From the NCBI GenBank assembly GCA_009741485.1, contig CM019220.1:24394646-24458645 (forward strand): a stretch of 64,000 nt of DNA, in the 5' to 3' direction. Positions 10,115 through 21,757 of this stretch are shown one piece after another (within the stretch, counting starts at the first letter, position 1; each line of letters starts with the position of its first letter). The position numbers and the translations under genes were made by a program. The DNA comes from Malurus cyaneus samueli. Taxonomy: Eukaryota > Chordata > Aves > Passeriformes > Maluridae. The notes beneath the pieces are model-generated. The model had not been told where the DNA came from. It searched no databases and saw nothing but the letters and a program-made list of their open reading frames with translations.

Positions 10115-11731
10115 TTTCTGAAGATAGCAAGCAAAATTAGCAAAAACAAAGGTAAATTAATCTTTAGGCATACACAGACTCTATCTTACATAGTTGCAAT
10201 GTTCAGTTTTACATACATATGCTGTGTATGAAACTTTCTTCAAGCAAAGTTTCAAAGTGTGCTAAAACATACTGTAATAAATCTCAGGGTTTTTCTGAAA
10301 GGAAATGAAAATATCAGTGCTCAAACAGACTAAAAAATGGATTTTCAGCAGAAAAGGGCGTTGCCAGCATATAGTTGGAAAAAAAAAAGAAGAGAAATCA
10401 ATAGGAATGAGAGCACAGACCACCCAATAATTCAAATTTCAAGCCTGCCGTAACCCATCAGCTTAATGCACCTTCTGGTTAGTTACCAGAACCATTTGCT
10501 GAAGCAGAAGGATTTCAGAGTAAACCACACCTTTTCTTGGCAGGCGACACCACCTCTGCCATCTTTGCTCTGTCCAGGCTACAGCCAGGTTGTGGGTTAT
10601 TTTAAGTTACAGTGCAGTGACATTATATGGCACCAGATTCCAACCTGGTACATTCCCTGCCCTGCAGAAGCACGACTGTCCAAAGGCTTTATTCACCCTA
10701 TGACTGCAACAGAGAAAAGTAAAAAAAACAAAAGTTTGGGACAGACTTAGAGAAGCTGCTTTGTTTTTCCAGTTTCATCAGTCCGCATAAGGCCAGGGGG
10801 AATGTGCTGCTTAGTGTCTGAAGTGGAAATGCATATGACAGCATAGGAATCTGTTCCATTAAACAGGTTTAAACAATCATCACTCTGGCAGGAAAGCAGG
10901 ACTCTTTTCAGTGGTACCTAGCAATAAGATGAGAAGCAATAGCCATAAACTAAAACATTAAGAAGTTCCATCTCAGCATGAGGAAGAACTTTACATTGAG
11001 AGTGGCTGAGCACTGGAACAGGTGCCCAGGAATGTCATAGAGTCTCCCTGTCTAGAGACATTCCAAACCCACCTGGACACGTTCCTGTGTCACTTGCTCT
11101 GGGTGACCCTGCTTTGGCAGGGAGTTTGGACTATATAATCTCCAGAAGTCCCTTGGAAGATTCAGGGATTCTCTGAAAGCATTTTAGTTTCTCATGAAGC
11201 CAACAGAAACCCATTCCTCTGCCAACGGAACAGTTTTTTGAAAATACAAGTGGAATACAGTTTTCCTCAGATTTGCTAGAGAATATTTAAGAATTCTTAA
11301 CTTACAAAAGATGCTCACTGCACGCATTACCCGAGATGCATTTGTATGTCCAATGTAACGTTACCTTATGCTTTCTCATCGTCTCCAGGTCGTGAGCAGC
11401 ATCCTGCGACCCTAAGGAGAGAGAGAGCGTGCCCGTGGCTGCGCTGAGCTCCTGCCCGGCAGGCGGCACCGCGCCCGGCTCTCCGTGCCCGCCGCCCCCA
11501 GCCCCACTCACCCAGCAGCAGCCAGGGCTTCACCACGCCGACCTGCAGATCGGCGCTGAGATCCTGCACGAAGCCGCCGCCGGGCGCCGCCTCCTCCTCC
11601 TCCTCCATGTGCAGGCAGGCGCCGCGCCACGTCTCGATGATCCTGCGGCCGGTCAGCGTCGTCACGCGGGTGCGCTGCTTCCGCAGGTTGGCCCTGGAGA
11701 AGCTGCGGATCTCCTGGGTGAGGGAGTGCAT
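8177..11731 (-). CDS. DUSP19: DUSP19 (dual-specificity phosphatase 19, SKRP1)
   Basis: A cytoplasmic atypical dual-specificity phosphatase reported to scaffold and modulate the JNK (MKK7) pathway. Four exons (11512-11731, 11365-11411, 9924-10076, 8177-8398) give 213 residues against 217 in human, with all phases consistent. The active-site loop [11 protein letters not shown] is intact: Cys148 and Arg154 match HCxxGxxR, and Asp117 in SILDLPETD is the likely general acid. The N terminus ([20 protein letters not shown]) and the substrate-pocket region ([16 protein letters not shown]) align well with human. The C terminus ([17 protein letters not shown]) has diverged, as is usual for this family. 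The gene lies tail-to-head with NUP35 and head-to-head with NCKAP1. The catalytic domain is complete, so an active enzyme is expected. Confidence 0.95.
9351..9456 (+). mobile_element. CR1 LINE 3' tail
   Basis: GAGCAACCTGATCTAGTCAG, CCTTGGCAGGGGGTTGGAGC and CCTTCCAACCCAAACCATTC, ending in ATTCTATGATG. A typical short CR1 3' end, antisense to DUSP19. Confidence 0.9.
9924..10076 (-). CDS. DUSP19: DUSP19 coding exon 3
   Basis: 153 nt encoding [20 protein letters not shown] then [20 protein letters not shown] and [11 protein letters not shown]. It carries the presumed general-acid Asp. The acceptor is a 26-T run followed by ACTTCAG; the donor is GTATGG. Confidence 0.94.
10084..10109. repeat. 26-nt A homopolymer (T26 in the DUSP19 transcript)
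   Basis: Lies 8 nt upstream of DUSP19 exon 3 in transcript orientation and forms that exon's polypyrimidine tract. Confidence 0.95.
10960..11176 (+). mobile_element. CR1 LINE 3' tail
   Basis: Contains GGAAGAACTTTACATTGAGA, GCACTGGAACAGGTGCCCAG and a degenerate TTTGGACTATATAATCTCCA...TTCAGGGATTCT end. It lies antisense in DUSP19 intron 2. Confidence 0.85.
11365..11411 (-). CDS. DUSP19: DUSP19 coding exon 2
   Basis: 47 nt completing a Gly codon, then encoding [15 protein letters not shown]. The acceptor is CTCCTTAG and the donor GTAACG; it ends in phase 0. Confidence 0.92.
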
Positions 11732-11835
11732 GGCGCGACTGCCGGCACCGCTCCGCGCCGACCGCCCCGCACCGCCCCGCGCCGCGCCGACGCCCGTGAC
11801 GCGTCCCCCGGGGGCGGTGCTCAGCGCGCACCAGC
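11425..11835. promoter_or_regulatory. DUSP19: CpG island / DUSP19 promoter
   Basis: CpG-dense segment covering exon 1 and about 100 bp upstream, with repeated GC-box-like CCGCCCCGC units at about 11760-11785 and a TGACGCGTC element at 11797-11805. TATA-less. Confidence 0.7.
11512..11731 (-). CDS. DUSP19: DUSP19 coding exon 1
   Basis: 220 nt inside the CpG island. Encodes the N terminus, including [18 protein letters not shown], a five-Glu run, and [14 protein letters not shown]. The donor is GTGAGT, and the first intron is only 100 nt. The frame is open upstream to an in-frame ATG at 11921-11923 (64 extra codons); the internal Met was chosen because it matches the mammalian start. Confidence 0.92.
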
Positions 11836-12222
11836 CCTCCCTCCCCGTTCTGTCGTAACTAAAGCAGTCTTCAAATCGAAAATACATGTTACCAGTGCCC
11901 TGCTGATTTGGAGAACAGGCCATGCAGCAGCGCCTGTCTAACTCTCATTGGGATCTGCTTGTTGGAAAGCATGGGAGAGCATTGTAAGTAGCTGAATGGA
12001 AAATATGAGAATTAGATATCTTGGCTTTATTTTTTTCCCCAGAGTCATTTGACTAGTGACCAAAGACTAAACAAAATCAGCTTTTTATATTTACCAAAGA
12101 GGCAAAATGAAGAAAAGGGAGGCCAGGAGAGATTGCTTCCCCTTGTTCCCAAATGACTTTATGCCCATGTTTTCATGTATTCTCTACTGTGTACTGTTTG
12201 TAGTGTTCCACAGGTGGTACGT

Positions 12223-12550
12223 AATCATAGAATCACAGCATAATTTGGATTGGAAGAGACCCTAAAGATCATCTCATTTCAAACCCCCTGCCATGTGCTG
12301 GGACACCTTCTATTAGACCAGGTTTCTCCAAGCCCTGTCCTGGCCTTGGAATGCTTCCAGAGAAAGGTGAATCCACAGCTTCTCTGGGCAACCTGTTCCA
12401 ATGCCTCACCACCCTCACAGTAAAGAATTTCTTCCATATATCTATTTCCCGTCTTTTAGTTTGAATCTATTCTTTCTTGTCCTATCACTGAGTTCCTGAT
12501 AAAGAATCCCTCTTCCTTGTACATCCCTTCAGATAATGGAAGGCTATGTA
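12223..12550 (-). mobile_element. CR1 LINE 3' fragment
   Basis: Starts AATCATAGAATCACAGCATA and continues through TTGGATTGGAAGAGACCCTA, CTTCTCTGGGCAACCTGTTC and TGCCTCACCACCCTCACAGT. Well preserved. Confidence 0.93.
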
Positions 12551-12620
12551 AGTGTGTGAAATGTTTGTTTGCAAAGTTATATGGTAATACTCTACACTTA
12601 AATTCTACCAGAAATACATT

Positions 12621-15600
12621 TCAATTTAACAATCCTCTGTGCTGGCTTATAGTATAAGGATGTATTACTACAGTACTTCCCTTCTTATAATATTCCTCAA
12701 ACTTATGTTGGAGAGATATGATGACTTTGAAAAGATCCTCCTGATAGCTCCCCAAAATGCAGTACTGAACAAAGTCAACTTGGTTCCATAAGAAGAGGTC
12801 TACAAATGCCATGTCAATTTGAGAAGCAGACAATGCTATCAGGAACTGCAAAAGCATTAATTATTCCTGGGAATGCCAGAGGCATTTTTCTAATGGGAAT
12901 TAGACATGAAATCAAGGTAATCTGAAAAAGGCAGAATACTCCACACACAGTCTGCAGGAACTCAAGTCTAAACTAAGAGAAAATCAAAGAAGATGCTTAG
13001 TGTAGGGAGAGGGACAGAACAAAGATCTCGGCTGGATCAGATGTAAAGGCAGTTTTAAGTACAAGTAAAAGGTTTTATAACATTCTGCATATGTGGTCTC
13101 TCTGAAAGTGGGCTGTGCTTCATAGCAGTTGACTTGAAACAAGAATGATGCAGAAGTTGATTAATTCATTTCTTTTCATGTGGCCTTACCAATTATTTTG
13201 GTAAGGTATCTTGCAAAAATGCAGAGAGCCTGGTGTCAGGAAATTTGCAAGGCCTTAGCAAAATTTGCTTGCAGTCCAGCCCCAGTAGCCTGCCCTTGGA
13301 GTAACCAGGGGCTTAATAGCCAACTTCTGGCCTCTATGAGTACAGGGTGTGATGTGTAAGCATTTGCAAGACTACCACAGATCTATAAGACACTCACAAT
13401 TAAACTACTCACAATTAAACTAATAATACAACTAGGTGTTGTTTCTTAATCTCAGAGGAGGAAGACGGATGCAGAAAGGCAGCTGATTCCAAAGTAATGG
13501 ATTGATTTTCTGCTAGGAATGTTGATCCTTGTTGTAACTGCTTTTAACACCAGGGGTCCCTACTGGACATAAAATCTGCGCTCCACTTTTCTGTCGGAAA
13601 TCCAAACACTCTGAAGACGTTTATATGCAGAATTAGTGTCATATTATTTAGTGTGCCCATGTCATAGCATTAAATCTAGCTTGAATATTCATAGACTCTG
13701 TTTCTTATGGTGATGTTGTGAATACTGTTCCTTACAGGATAAAAGATAATAATGAGTTTGAATTTAAACCTGTGATTTCAGTTCACTGATGAACACTTTC
13801 TCTTGCATGCTTTGTTGAGAGTAGATTTTTCTAAAGGCGTGGCAGGAGCTGGGTGCTTTCTCTACTTCCTTGGCTGAATGCATTTATGGTATTTCTGGAT
13901 CTTCAGGTTCTGAATAAGGTACATATCAATGCAAATGAGGTAGTTTTAAATAATTTTAAAGGTTATGTTCTTCTGTTTTTCTGTCAAGAAATTAAGCAGA
14001 ACCCGTTCTATGAGTACAAACTAAGAAATGTGTACTGTAATTACTAAAAGCAGTTTGTGCATATTCAAAAACCTCATATGGCAGTACATCATCTCTCTGT
14101 TGTATCTATTTCCTTCCACTATTATTTTGGTCTAGGTACTGCCTGTACATATTGATGCAAAAGAGCTGGTTTCTATCAGAAGTGATAACCAGATATTCCA
14201 GACAGCTGAGCTTACCTCTGACAGCCTCGCACTCTGAAAAATGCATATGTTAGAGGGTTGAGCTAGATTGTAAAATGCACTGGAAAATGACAGTTGATTC
14301 TTATGTTGGTAATTCAACTGAAGTGGGGAATTGGATTAGTACACTAATTACATCACATTTCAAACTGTAGTTACCAGATGCTTTGAAGAGTAAGAGAAAT
14401 GGGGGAGAAAATTGAAATATTGTCAGCTAGTATCTAACTCTGATAATGGCTCTGTTGCAGACTCTACGTTCCTTAGCTGAAAATAACAGAAGTTGGTAAC
14501 AACCCTGTGCACCAGTTGGTGACTGGATAACTATGAATCATGGATGTAGTATGGTGGTGAGAAATGCAAGTGTGACCGTGGAATGCATGAGAAGGTATTT
14601 AAAACAGCGAGAGGGAAATAATAATGTCATTGTTCTAATAAGCCTTTTCAGAAGTGTGCTGTGCTATTTTGGGATGGCAGTATTCAGGAAAGATGATCTT
14701 ATACTTGAAACAAGTGCAAAGGATAGTTTAAATTGCCAAAATGTCACTGCATATGACAGATTGTCATCAGAGCACTCAGTGGTATATGGACCCCTTGGGA
14801 CAGGCAGCTCCTGTCCATGATGACTTGGGAAGGAGTAGCCTCCTTCAGAGTGACTATTTCACCACCATTTGTGCCAACACACACATAAGCATTTCTAGTA
14901 ATGACTTACCTGCTCCATACACTCCAGGAGGTTGTGTGCCACACAGCCTGGTGGCCCTTAACTGGAGCAGAGACTTGGTTTCAGTTTTGCTAAGTTGTCA
15001 AGACATGATGCCTACTCCTGCTGGCTTTTCCCTTTCTGCAGCAGTTTGGAGCCACAAGCGCAGGGTCATTCACACCCTGAGCAACAGGGCAAGTGGTACA
15101 TGGCAGGATGGCTGGCTGGAGTATGACATGCTCCCATTTTCCTTCAGTGGCCTATATCTGTGCCTCCATGACATTTCCTTCATGTAGAGAGGTTTTGGCT
15201 GAGACAACCACTCATTTGTTCTCTTCAGTTTGTTTTTCATCCTTTAGACTTGCCAATATCTGGTAGGGAAGGATATTCTGGGAGAAAACTAGAGTCCAAG
15301 ATATGTTGATGGATAGTTATTTGTCCTCTTTTCCAGTCTGATTGTATACCTTTGTCCCACATCCTGAATGAAGACGCAGATATTCACTCCTTTGTTCTAG
15401 TATGCAGTAATATGCCTGAAAAATCTATTGTAAGTGGAGTCCTGACTGGAAAGTGAGATTTTGAAAAGTCAGTGAAGTGCAGACAAAGTCATGAAATGTT
15501 ATTTTATGAGGAAGAATGAATTTGTCACAAGGACTCTTCCAGAACTTAATATAGTGAAGAATGAAAAGTCCACAAGGATTCTCAGTTTTGTGTACTGAGA

Positions 15601-16929
15601 TAATTGCTGAGGTGAACCGTGAAGGCCTAAGAAACTGTAAGTTTGCCAATTATTTTGACTTTTGGGGTGTTTTCCTAGGATGGCATGAATAAGGGGTGAA
15701 GGCAGGGGAAGATTAAGTATATAACATTTTAAATGTGTTTCTGTAGTAGTTGGTCCAAATGGGAAGCAGGACCATGCTGAAGGCTGTGTACAGAAAGTTA
15801 ATAGAGCATTCCTGCACATAGTGCTGCAGTTACACATACCGTGACCTGGTTGTTAGCGAGCCAAGCTTTGCTGAAAGGTGTTAGTTTGTTCTGGATTTCT
15901 GGCTCTGCCAGTTTGTAACACATTGGAAGTGCTAGACCCTATTGGCTAAACAAAGTGCAGTTACTTGTGTGTGGGAATGGGGTGAAGCCAGAGGTGGTGG
16001 TAGTCATCTGTGCCTATTTTTGTGCTTTGTTTCTTCATAATTGTGGTGCTCATTTACTGCTGCATTTACTGCTTCCACTGTAAGGGGAAGTGTATATCCT
16101 AAGCACACATTTACATATACTCTCTTCCTATACTCCTTTGGCATACAGATTGAAGCATCCATTAAAGCCATGCTGCTAATGTGTGCTGCATCATTCTTGA
16201 CCAGCTTTATCTATGCAGTGTGTTAGGTAAAAGCAGAGAATGCCTCTTGGTCAAGCCCAGAATCAGAGCCAGTTCCTCAGCTCTTTGGAGTTTGGGAGAC
16301 TAAGCTGGTGATCTTACTCTGACAAGGTGCAATATGGAAGCCCAGTCCAGACTGCTAAAGACTGTGAACAGAGGCCCAGTGGTTGCTCCCAATGGTATTA
16401 TTATATCTGTGAACCTTCTTCAAACACTGCGTTTTATACCTGGCCTGAAGGGTAGGCAGCTTCTCTTTGTTTAATCTTTTTATTACAAGCAGTATAGTTT
16501 GCTGGTTTTTATAAAGCTATCCAGTGATGTTTCCACTGGCATATCTCCTCATATTGCTGCAGGAACATTTCTCCAGAAGCAAAATTGTACCCATAACCAA
16601 AGACATGGCCCTAAAAAACACTTACCAGGGCATTCCTCTCTGCTCTCACCACACTTTGTGAGCAATCCATACAAATGAGCAGACAGAATCATTGATCTAA
16701 AGATGTGTGTTTTTATAGTGTGTCAGGGATTGTGCTTAATGAGAATCACTGAGGAATAGGGTAGAATGTAAAGCTAACATATTTAGTAGACAAAGGGAGT
16801 ACCCCTGGACACCTGTTGATGTGAGGAAGATCTGGCACTACTCTTGTCCATGTAACATAAGTAGGATCTGAATTCCACTCCCATTTGTGCTCAGGTTTCT
16901 GTTCTCCAGGTGCACTTGAACTTGCTTCT
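12621..16929 (-). other. Candidate unrecognised spliced gene (C-terminal part), unconfirmed
   Basis: Four minus-strand segments have AG/GT borders and mutually compatible phases. (i) 16813-16929 encodes EASSSAPGEQKPEHKWEWNS and then TYVTWTRVVPDLPHIN. (ii) 14910-14989 encodes KTETKSLLQLRATRLCGTQP and then PGVYGA, with a perfect GTAAGT donor. (iii) 14216-14262 encodes QPSNICIFQSARLSE, with a GTAAGC donor. (iv) 12621-12845 encodes FLIALSASQIDMAFVDLFLW, followed by VQYCILGSYQEDLFKVI and HKFEEYYKK, then reads to a stop. Its acceptor is good (ATGCTTTTGCAG). Joined, they read as about 155 residues without a stop. I do not recognise the protein. No first exon or promoter is identified. A further open segment at 17323-17563 may belong upstream, but its phase fits only with a weak alternative donor. 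Chance assembly of open frames in AT-rich DNA remains quite possible. Confidence 0.25.
13392..13421. repeat. Perfect tandem duplication of a 15-mer
   Basis: ACTCACAATTAAACT occurs twice in direct succession (13392-13406 and 13407-13421). Confidence 0.95.
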
Positions 16930-17611
16930 CTGCAGTCATGTGCTAGCCAAGATAGATAAAGATATATATATACTAACACACACGTATATATAAATTGTTC
17001 ATGTGTTCATATAGCTTGGTGTAAAACCAGGTATGTCAGCTCAATAGTAGTTAGGCAAAGATAATCGGGAAAGGAACAATACCAGGAGACTACAAGAAAT
17101 TTTTAACAAAAATGCCCATTATAGAATACCTTCCATTCAGGCTGGCTGCTCTGCAAAGGAGTGATGACTAACTATGTAGTTAGCACAGACTATCCATGAC
17201 CAAGGCAGTTGTTCTCCACCTTTTGTGTGTTATTCCTTTTGAGTATACCTTCACTACAGAAAAACAAACCTAAGAGAAGTTAACATCACAGTAAAACCTG
17301 AAAAAAGTGTGTAAGTCAAGACCTTCAAAACAAAATAAGAAAATCTGAGCTCTTCTGTGAGAAATGATATTAATGTGGGTTTCTGTAATACTTTCAAGTC
17401 CTTTGGGACATGGTTTTCTTTCTCCATTTTATGCTGCAGAGGTGAAGTAAAAGGTAAAGTTACAATTTTTCGATGGTTATTATGATTGCTCTTAATTTGT
17501 TGGATTTTTTTTGTCAGAATACTCAAATATCCATTCTGTACCCCAACTTTTAACAATCTATTTCTGCAAAAATGCAATTAATATGTCTCACAACCTTTCT
17601 GTTTCTCTACA

Positions 17612-17720
17612 GGTTTGTTTCAGTGGTCATTCAAAGACAGGAGAACTACTTCAGGAAAAGAAATCTCAAGAATTTCTCTGAACACCAAGCCTACAGCCTC
17701 GAAACTTAAAATCAAAGAAG
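17612..17720 (+). other. Isolated exon-like segment (plus strand)
   Basis: A strong acceptor (TGTTTCTCTACAG) and a GAAG/GTAAAA donor enclose about 109 nt with one frame open throughout (LFQWSFKDRRTTSGKEISRI ... KPTASKLKIKE). I recognise no family. It could be a chance exon or an upstream noncoding exon. Confidence 0.15.
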
Positions 17721-18584
17721 GTAAAAATCAAATTTAATTTCAGAGTTCTTGTAGAATCTTATATATAGCTTTTGTTAATGTGTAGCTTCCATAGGCATAA
17801 TAAAGTATTAATTAATGTTACCATTTGAAGCAGGAAGCATAGCAAGTTTTTTATTGTTTCACAGAGTTCAGGAAGGAAACCATTATATCTTCTAGTCAGG
17901 ATCATAAAACAAATACAGTAGGAAAATTATTTTATAGATTAGTGTAGTTAGACATGTAAGTAGTTTCTGCTCTTACTGTTCACCATGATGAAATGCTTAC
18001 TATAAGTAGGGTAAAGATAAAGTGGAACATGCATAAACACAGCATTTCACATCCATCAAAAAAAAGTACTGGAGAATACTGTTCCTCTGTATTCCCTTTT
18101 CTTACCTTAGCACATCACTAACATTGCATTGGGCTTGGTATTTGTGTGTTGGAAGCAGTTCCCTGCAGGAAGGGGAGGAAAATTAAGCTGTCCAAGCCCT
18201 ATCTCATTATATGTCTATAGTTTGATCCAGCCAGCCCAGAGCTGCCTAATAACTTCTATTCCACTATGTTTTTTCTTTAAATTCTTGTATACAAAGCACA
18301 GTTAAGCTAAGTGAGCCTTTGCTACAGGATTCTAGAAGTTTACATAGGTCCAGACTTCTGATTACATTCATAAAAGAGAAGTAGATCAACAAATATTAAA
18401 TGCAAGACAGTGTCTCTGGCTCACAAAGTCCCTGAGCTACAACCTGTTGGCATCTGAGACTAAGCTCTGCAGAAGCAGTGATATGTGCTTGTCCTCATGC
18501 TCTTCCTCAGTGCTCCATTCTTTGGCCACAGGATACAGACAGGTATTTCAGTAAAGAAAGTACAGAAGTATTTTGATTGAATTC

Positions 18585-18626
18585 AAAAGCTGTTCCTAAA
18601 CTTAGGAAAAAGCTGTTCCTAAGCTT
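18585..18626. repeat. Tandem duplication, period 22 bp
   Basis: AAAAGCTGTTCCTAAACTTA (18585-18604) is repeated as AAAAGCTGTTCCTAAGCTTA (18607-18626), a single-base difference. Confidence 0.9.
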
Positions 18627-20140
18627 ACCTTGCTTTATCATTACCTTTAAAGTAGCCAAAAGCTTCCATTCCAATTGTCTATTAAAGTAATTCATTCATT
18701 ATTTGATTCTTTTTATATATTCATTTCTATATGGAGACCATAAATGAAGTTCAGGACTTCATGAAGCCTGTTAGCTTCATGTAAGCTAACATGTTAGCTA
18801 TGTAGCCATGTTAACTGATTAACTTTAGAAAAAACATATAAATCATTTAGACTTGAACTAATAGTAGAATATTAGATTTGGATGTCATTATGAAAAGATC
18901 TGATGTAATTAATTTACTATCTTGTTAACATTTGATTTTGGAAGATTTCTTACCTTGGGAACTACCTGGTAAAAACAAGTCATGAACAATATTTCCTTTC
19001 CTCCTTTTTCATCCCACATTTTTAACTACATTTTCAAAATCACCAAAAGCTCACTGAAGAGCAGCACTTGATTGACAGGACAAATGTCCTACCAAAAAAG
19101 GCCATCTAGTATTTGAAGTACCAGTCAATGACTCTTTGTGAGCAGCACTGAGTGTTCTTGGCTTCACCTTAATATTAAAACTCCACAATTTTTCATAAGA
19201 TAATGGCTGTTTTCTGTCCAACTCTGAACAATGAGCTTCATTAATTGCAGCAGATGAAATCTCTGATTCTACTTTGCTAATGGCATTCCTTGTTTTAATT
19301 CCTCGTTAATTCAGCAAGTTGAACAAGAAAATATTTTTGACATGAACAGTATGAAGGGAAAAATTTTTTCTTGATTAGATGTGATTATTTTTTGTGAGTA
19401 ACGCTTGCTAGATCATTAACAATTTCATTATCAACATAAAAAAATATTGCCGGGAAAGCAAACCAAAACAAACCCGGAAGATATATATAATGAGCTATAC
19501 CTATAAACTAAACTTTATTCAACCATGTTAAAAGGTATTTAGGCTATTAACATCCTCAAAAAAATTTTTAATTTAAAAACCCTAAATACAACAACAACAC
19601 CACCAAAACCCTAAACATTTCATCACTAAAGAAACATATATGGAAAGCTCTAAATGCAGTAGAACGAATATGTCTTAGGAAATCCATTAGTAATGATTGG
19701 TATAGATCTTCTAATTAATGGTTTTATTTTCTGTTAAAAATCCTTAAAATTGTGTTTGTCTTATTTCACATTCTGCTTTATAATGCTTAACAGTTTTACT
19801 TAAGTTGGAAAAAAAGTTAAATACACAAAATACAAGTTGTTTAACTCACCTATACAAGCAAATTCTTTGATATCTTGTCCTCTGCTTCAGTGAAGGAAGT
19901 CATGCACTGTTTCCCTAGAGAGCAAATCATTAGGAAGTAAGTACTTTTGAAGTACTCATGCTTCCTTTAGGGAAAATACTGTACCAGGTTTCCCCATAAG
20001 CAAAATTTTCTGCATCTTAAATCAAAGAAGTTCTCAAACTAGGCTATTTGAACGTTAAAGTTAAGATGCAGATTTGTCCCATCTGTTTTTATTGAGTGAC
20101 GTAAATTTGATGGCTGCACATAATTTTTTATTTAAAAAAT

Positions 20141-20178
20141 AACCACTATCTTAATAACCGCTATCTTAATAACCACTG
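20141..20178. repeat. 15-bp tandem repeat, about 2.5 copies
   Basis: AACCACTATCTTAAT, then AACCGCTATCTTAAT, then a partial AACCACTG. Confidence 0.9.
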
Positions 20179-21757
20179 AACTTCAGTTCTTAGCTACAAT
20201 TCTTGGAAGTATGAGCACTCCTAAACTATAACAGCTCTCCTAAACTTTGTAGCCAGTGGGAAAAGTCTAATCCATTTGCCCAATGGTTTCTGCAGGAGTT
20301 GATTGTAATGCTAACTCTGAAATGTAACAATTTGATCTTCACTGATATTCTGCTCTAAACAAAAGCAGTGTCTCAGGCTGGAGCAGGCCAAGTCTTAGCC
20401 CACCAATGCCCATTCTAAGCTCATTCTGTTCAGCCATGCTGCAAACTCACATGTAAACACATTTATTTTCACAGTCTCTCTGCTATAGCCAGCAGGCTGA
20501 CATTTGATTAGCTATTTAAACATCATGGATTAGTCATGGACCTGGGACACATGAGAAAACTGCTTCTCAAATCTTGGTGACAACCTGTTTCTCTGCTGGT
20601 CGAGACTCATTCACATTGCGTTGGGCTAGTAGTCCTGGAGCAGAAGTGTCCTACTTGTCCCTCCAGTATGAGCAGGAATGCTTGTGCATTCTGAAACTGG
20701 CAAGTGTCTGCACTTCACGAAAGAATAGCTGCCTATGGTATTTATCATCTGTTTAAAAATGACTTTGCATACCTCTTTTATGTCTTTCTTCTCTAATATT
20801 CATGTTCTGTTAAGTTCAAAAGTCTGGCACCTCTGAGCAACTGCTGTGTTCCCATATGCAGGATGCCAGACACACACATAATTGAGCAGGGACCTGGCAC
20901 ATGTGTGAGCTTGCATGTTAATGAGAGAATAGATTAAAATAATGCCCAAATACCTTTAAAGAGAGGAAAGAAGAGAACATGGAAAATTGCAGACATGCTG
21001 GCTTTGTGATGGATTAAATATGGAAAAGGTTTATATTCATCAAGAAAATTATAGATTGAAATATAAGGTATCTGTCAGTTTGGTTTAGTGAGTGTGATAG
21101 ATCTTTTAAACCTGTTGCTTCTTTGCATAAGATGAAAAGTCAATCTGATTAAGGCAATTGTATTTTTCAATGCCATTTATTATGTTTTTAGGATCTCTTA
21201 ACAATTTTATCATCTTTGTATGGTAAATTATTCAGCTTATGTGCCTTTACATGCAAGTTCAATAATATAATAAATACTTAAGTATTATTAACAAATAAAT
21301 AGTAGACATGACCCAAATAATTGGGGTTATGGTGGTCATTAAAAATTCTAGTCTCTTAAAATTAGTTTGTCTTCCTGTTTTGAATTATTTCTACACGAAA
21401 AGGAGATATTGAACAAGACAAGTTTGTAAAAATTGCTTGTTGACTTCTGTTGGTCAAAGGGACAGAAGTCATGCAGTGGACTGTGCTAGATTGCTCATGA
21501 AGAATGCAGCTGATGACTGCTGTTTCACTGAAAATGCTGGCCAGCACATGGCCATTTCAGATGAAAATCCAAGCCAGAAGTTAAACTAAGGAAAAACAGA
21601 CAGGAAAGGGGAAAAAATTGCTACTGCAGAGATGTACATTATAAGTGTAGCAAAGACTTAGGTGGCAACATAACCTACTCGGCAGTAGTAAGTTGCCCAT
21701 TATGGGTTTTAAAATAGCAGTGCTAGAAAAGTATAAATGCCTGTGTACTATTCAGCA

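Larger units (their letters stand above)
8399..11511 (-). other. DUSP19: DUSP19 introns
   Basis: Introns are 11412-11511, 10077-11364 and 8399-9923. They contain two sense-orientation (plus-strand) CR1 tails and otherwise AT-rich unique sequence. Confidence 0.8.

Noticed and set aside
14129..14223. Plus-strand exon-like piece (LPVHIDAKELVSIRSDNQIF...) after a TTGGTCTAG acceptor
   Set aside because: It runs into a stop and overlaps a minus-strand candidate exon with a better donor. There is no partner exon in compatible phase.
14741..15187. 148-codon plus-strand open frame
   Set aside because: No recognisable motif or family. It overlaps the opposite-strand exon-like segment 14910-14989 and lacks a plausible promoter context, so it is probably chance.
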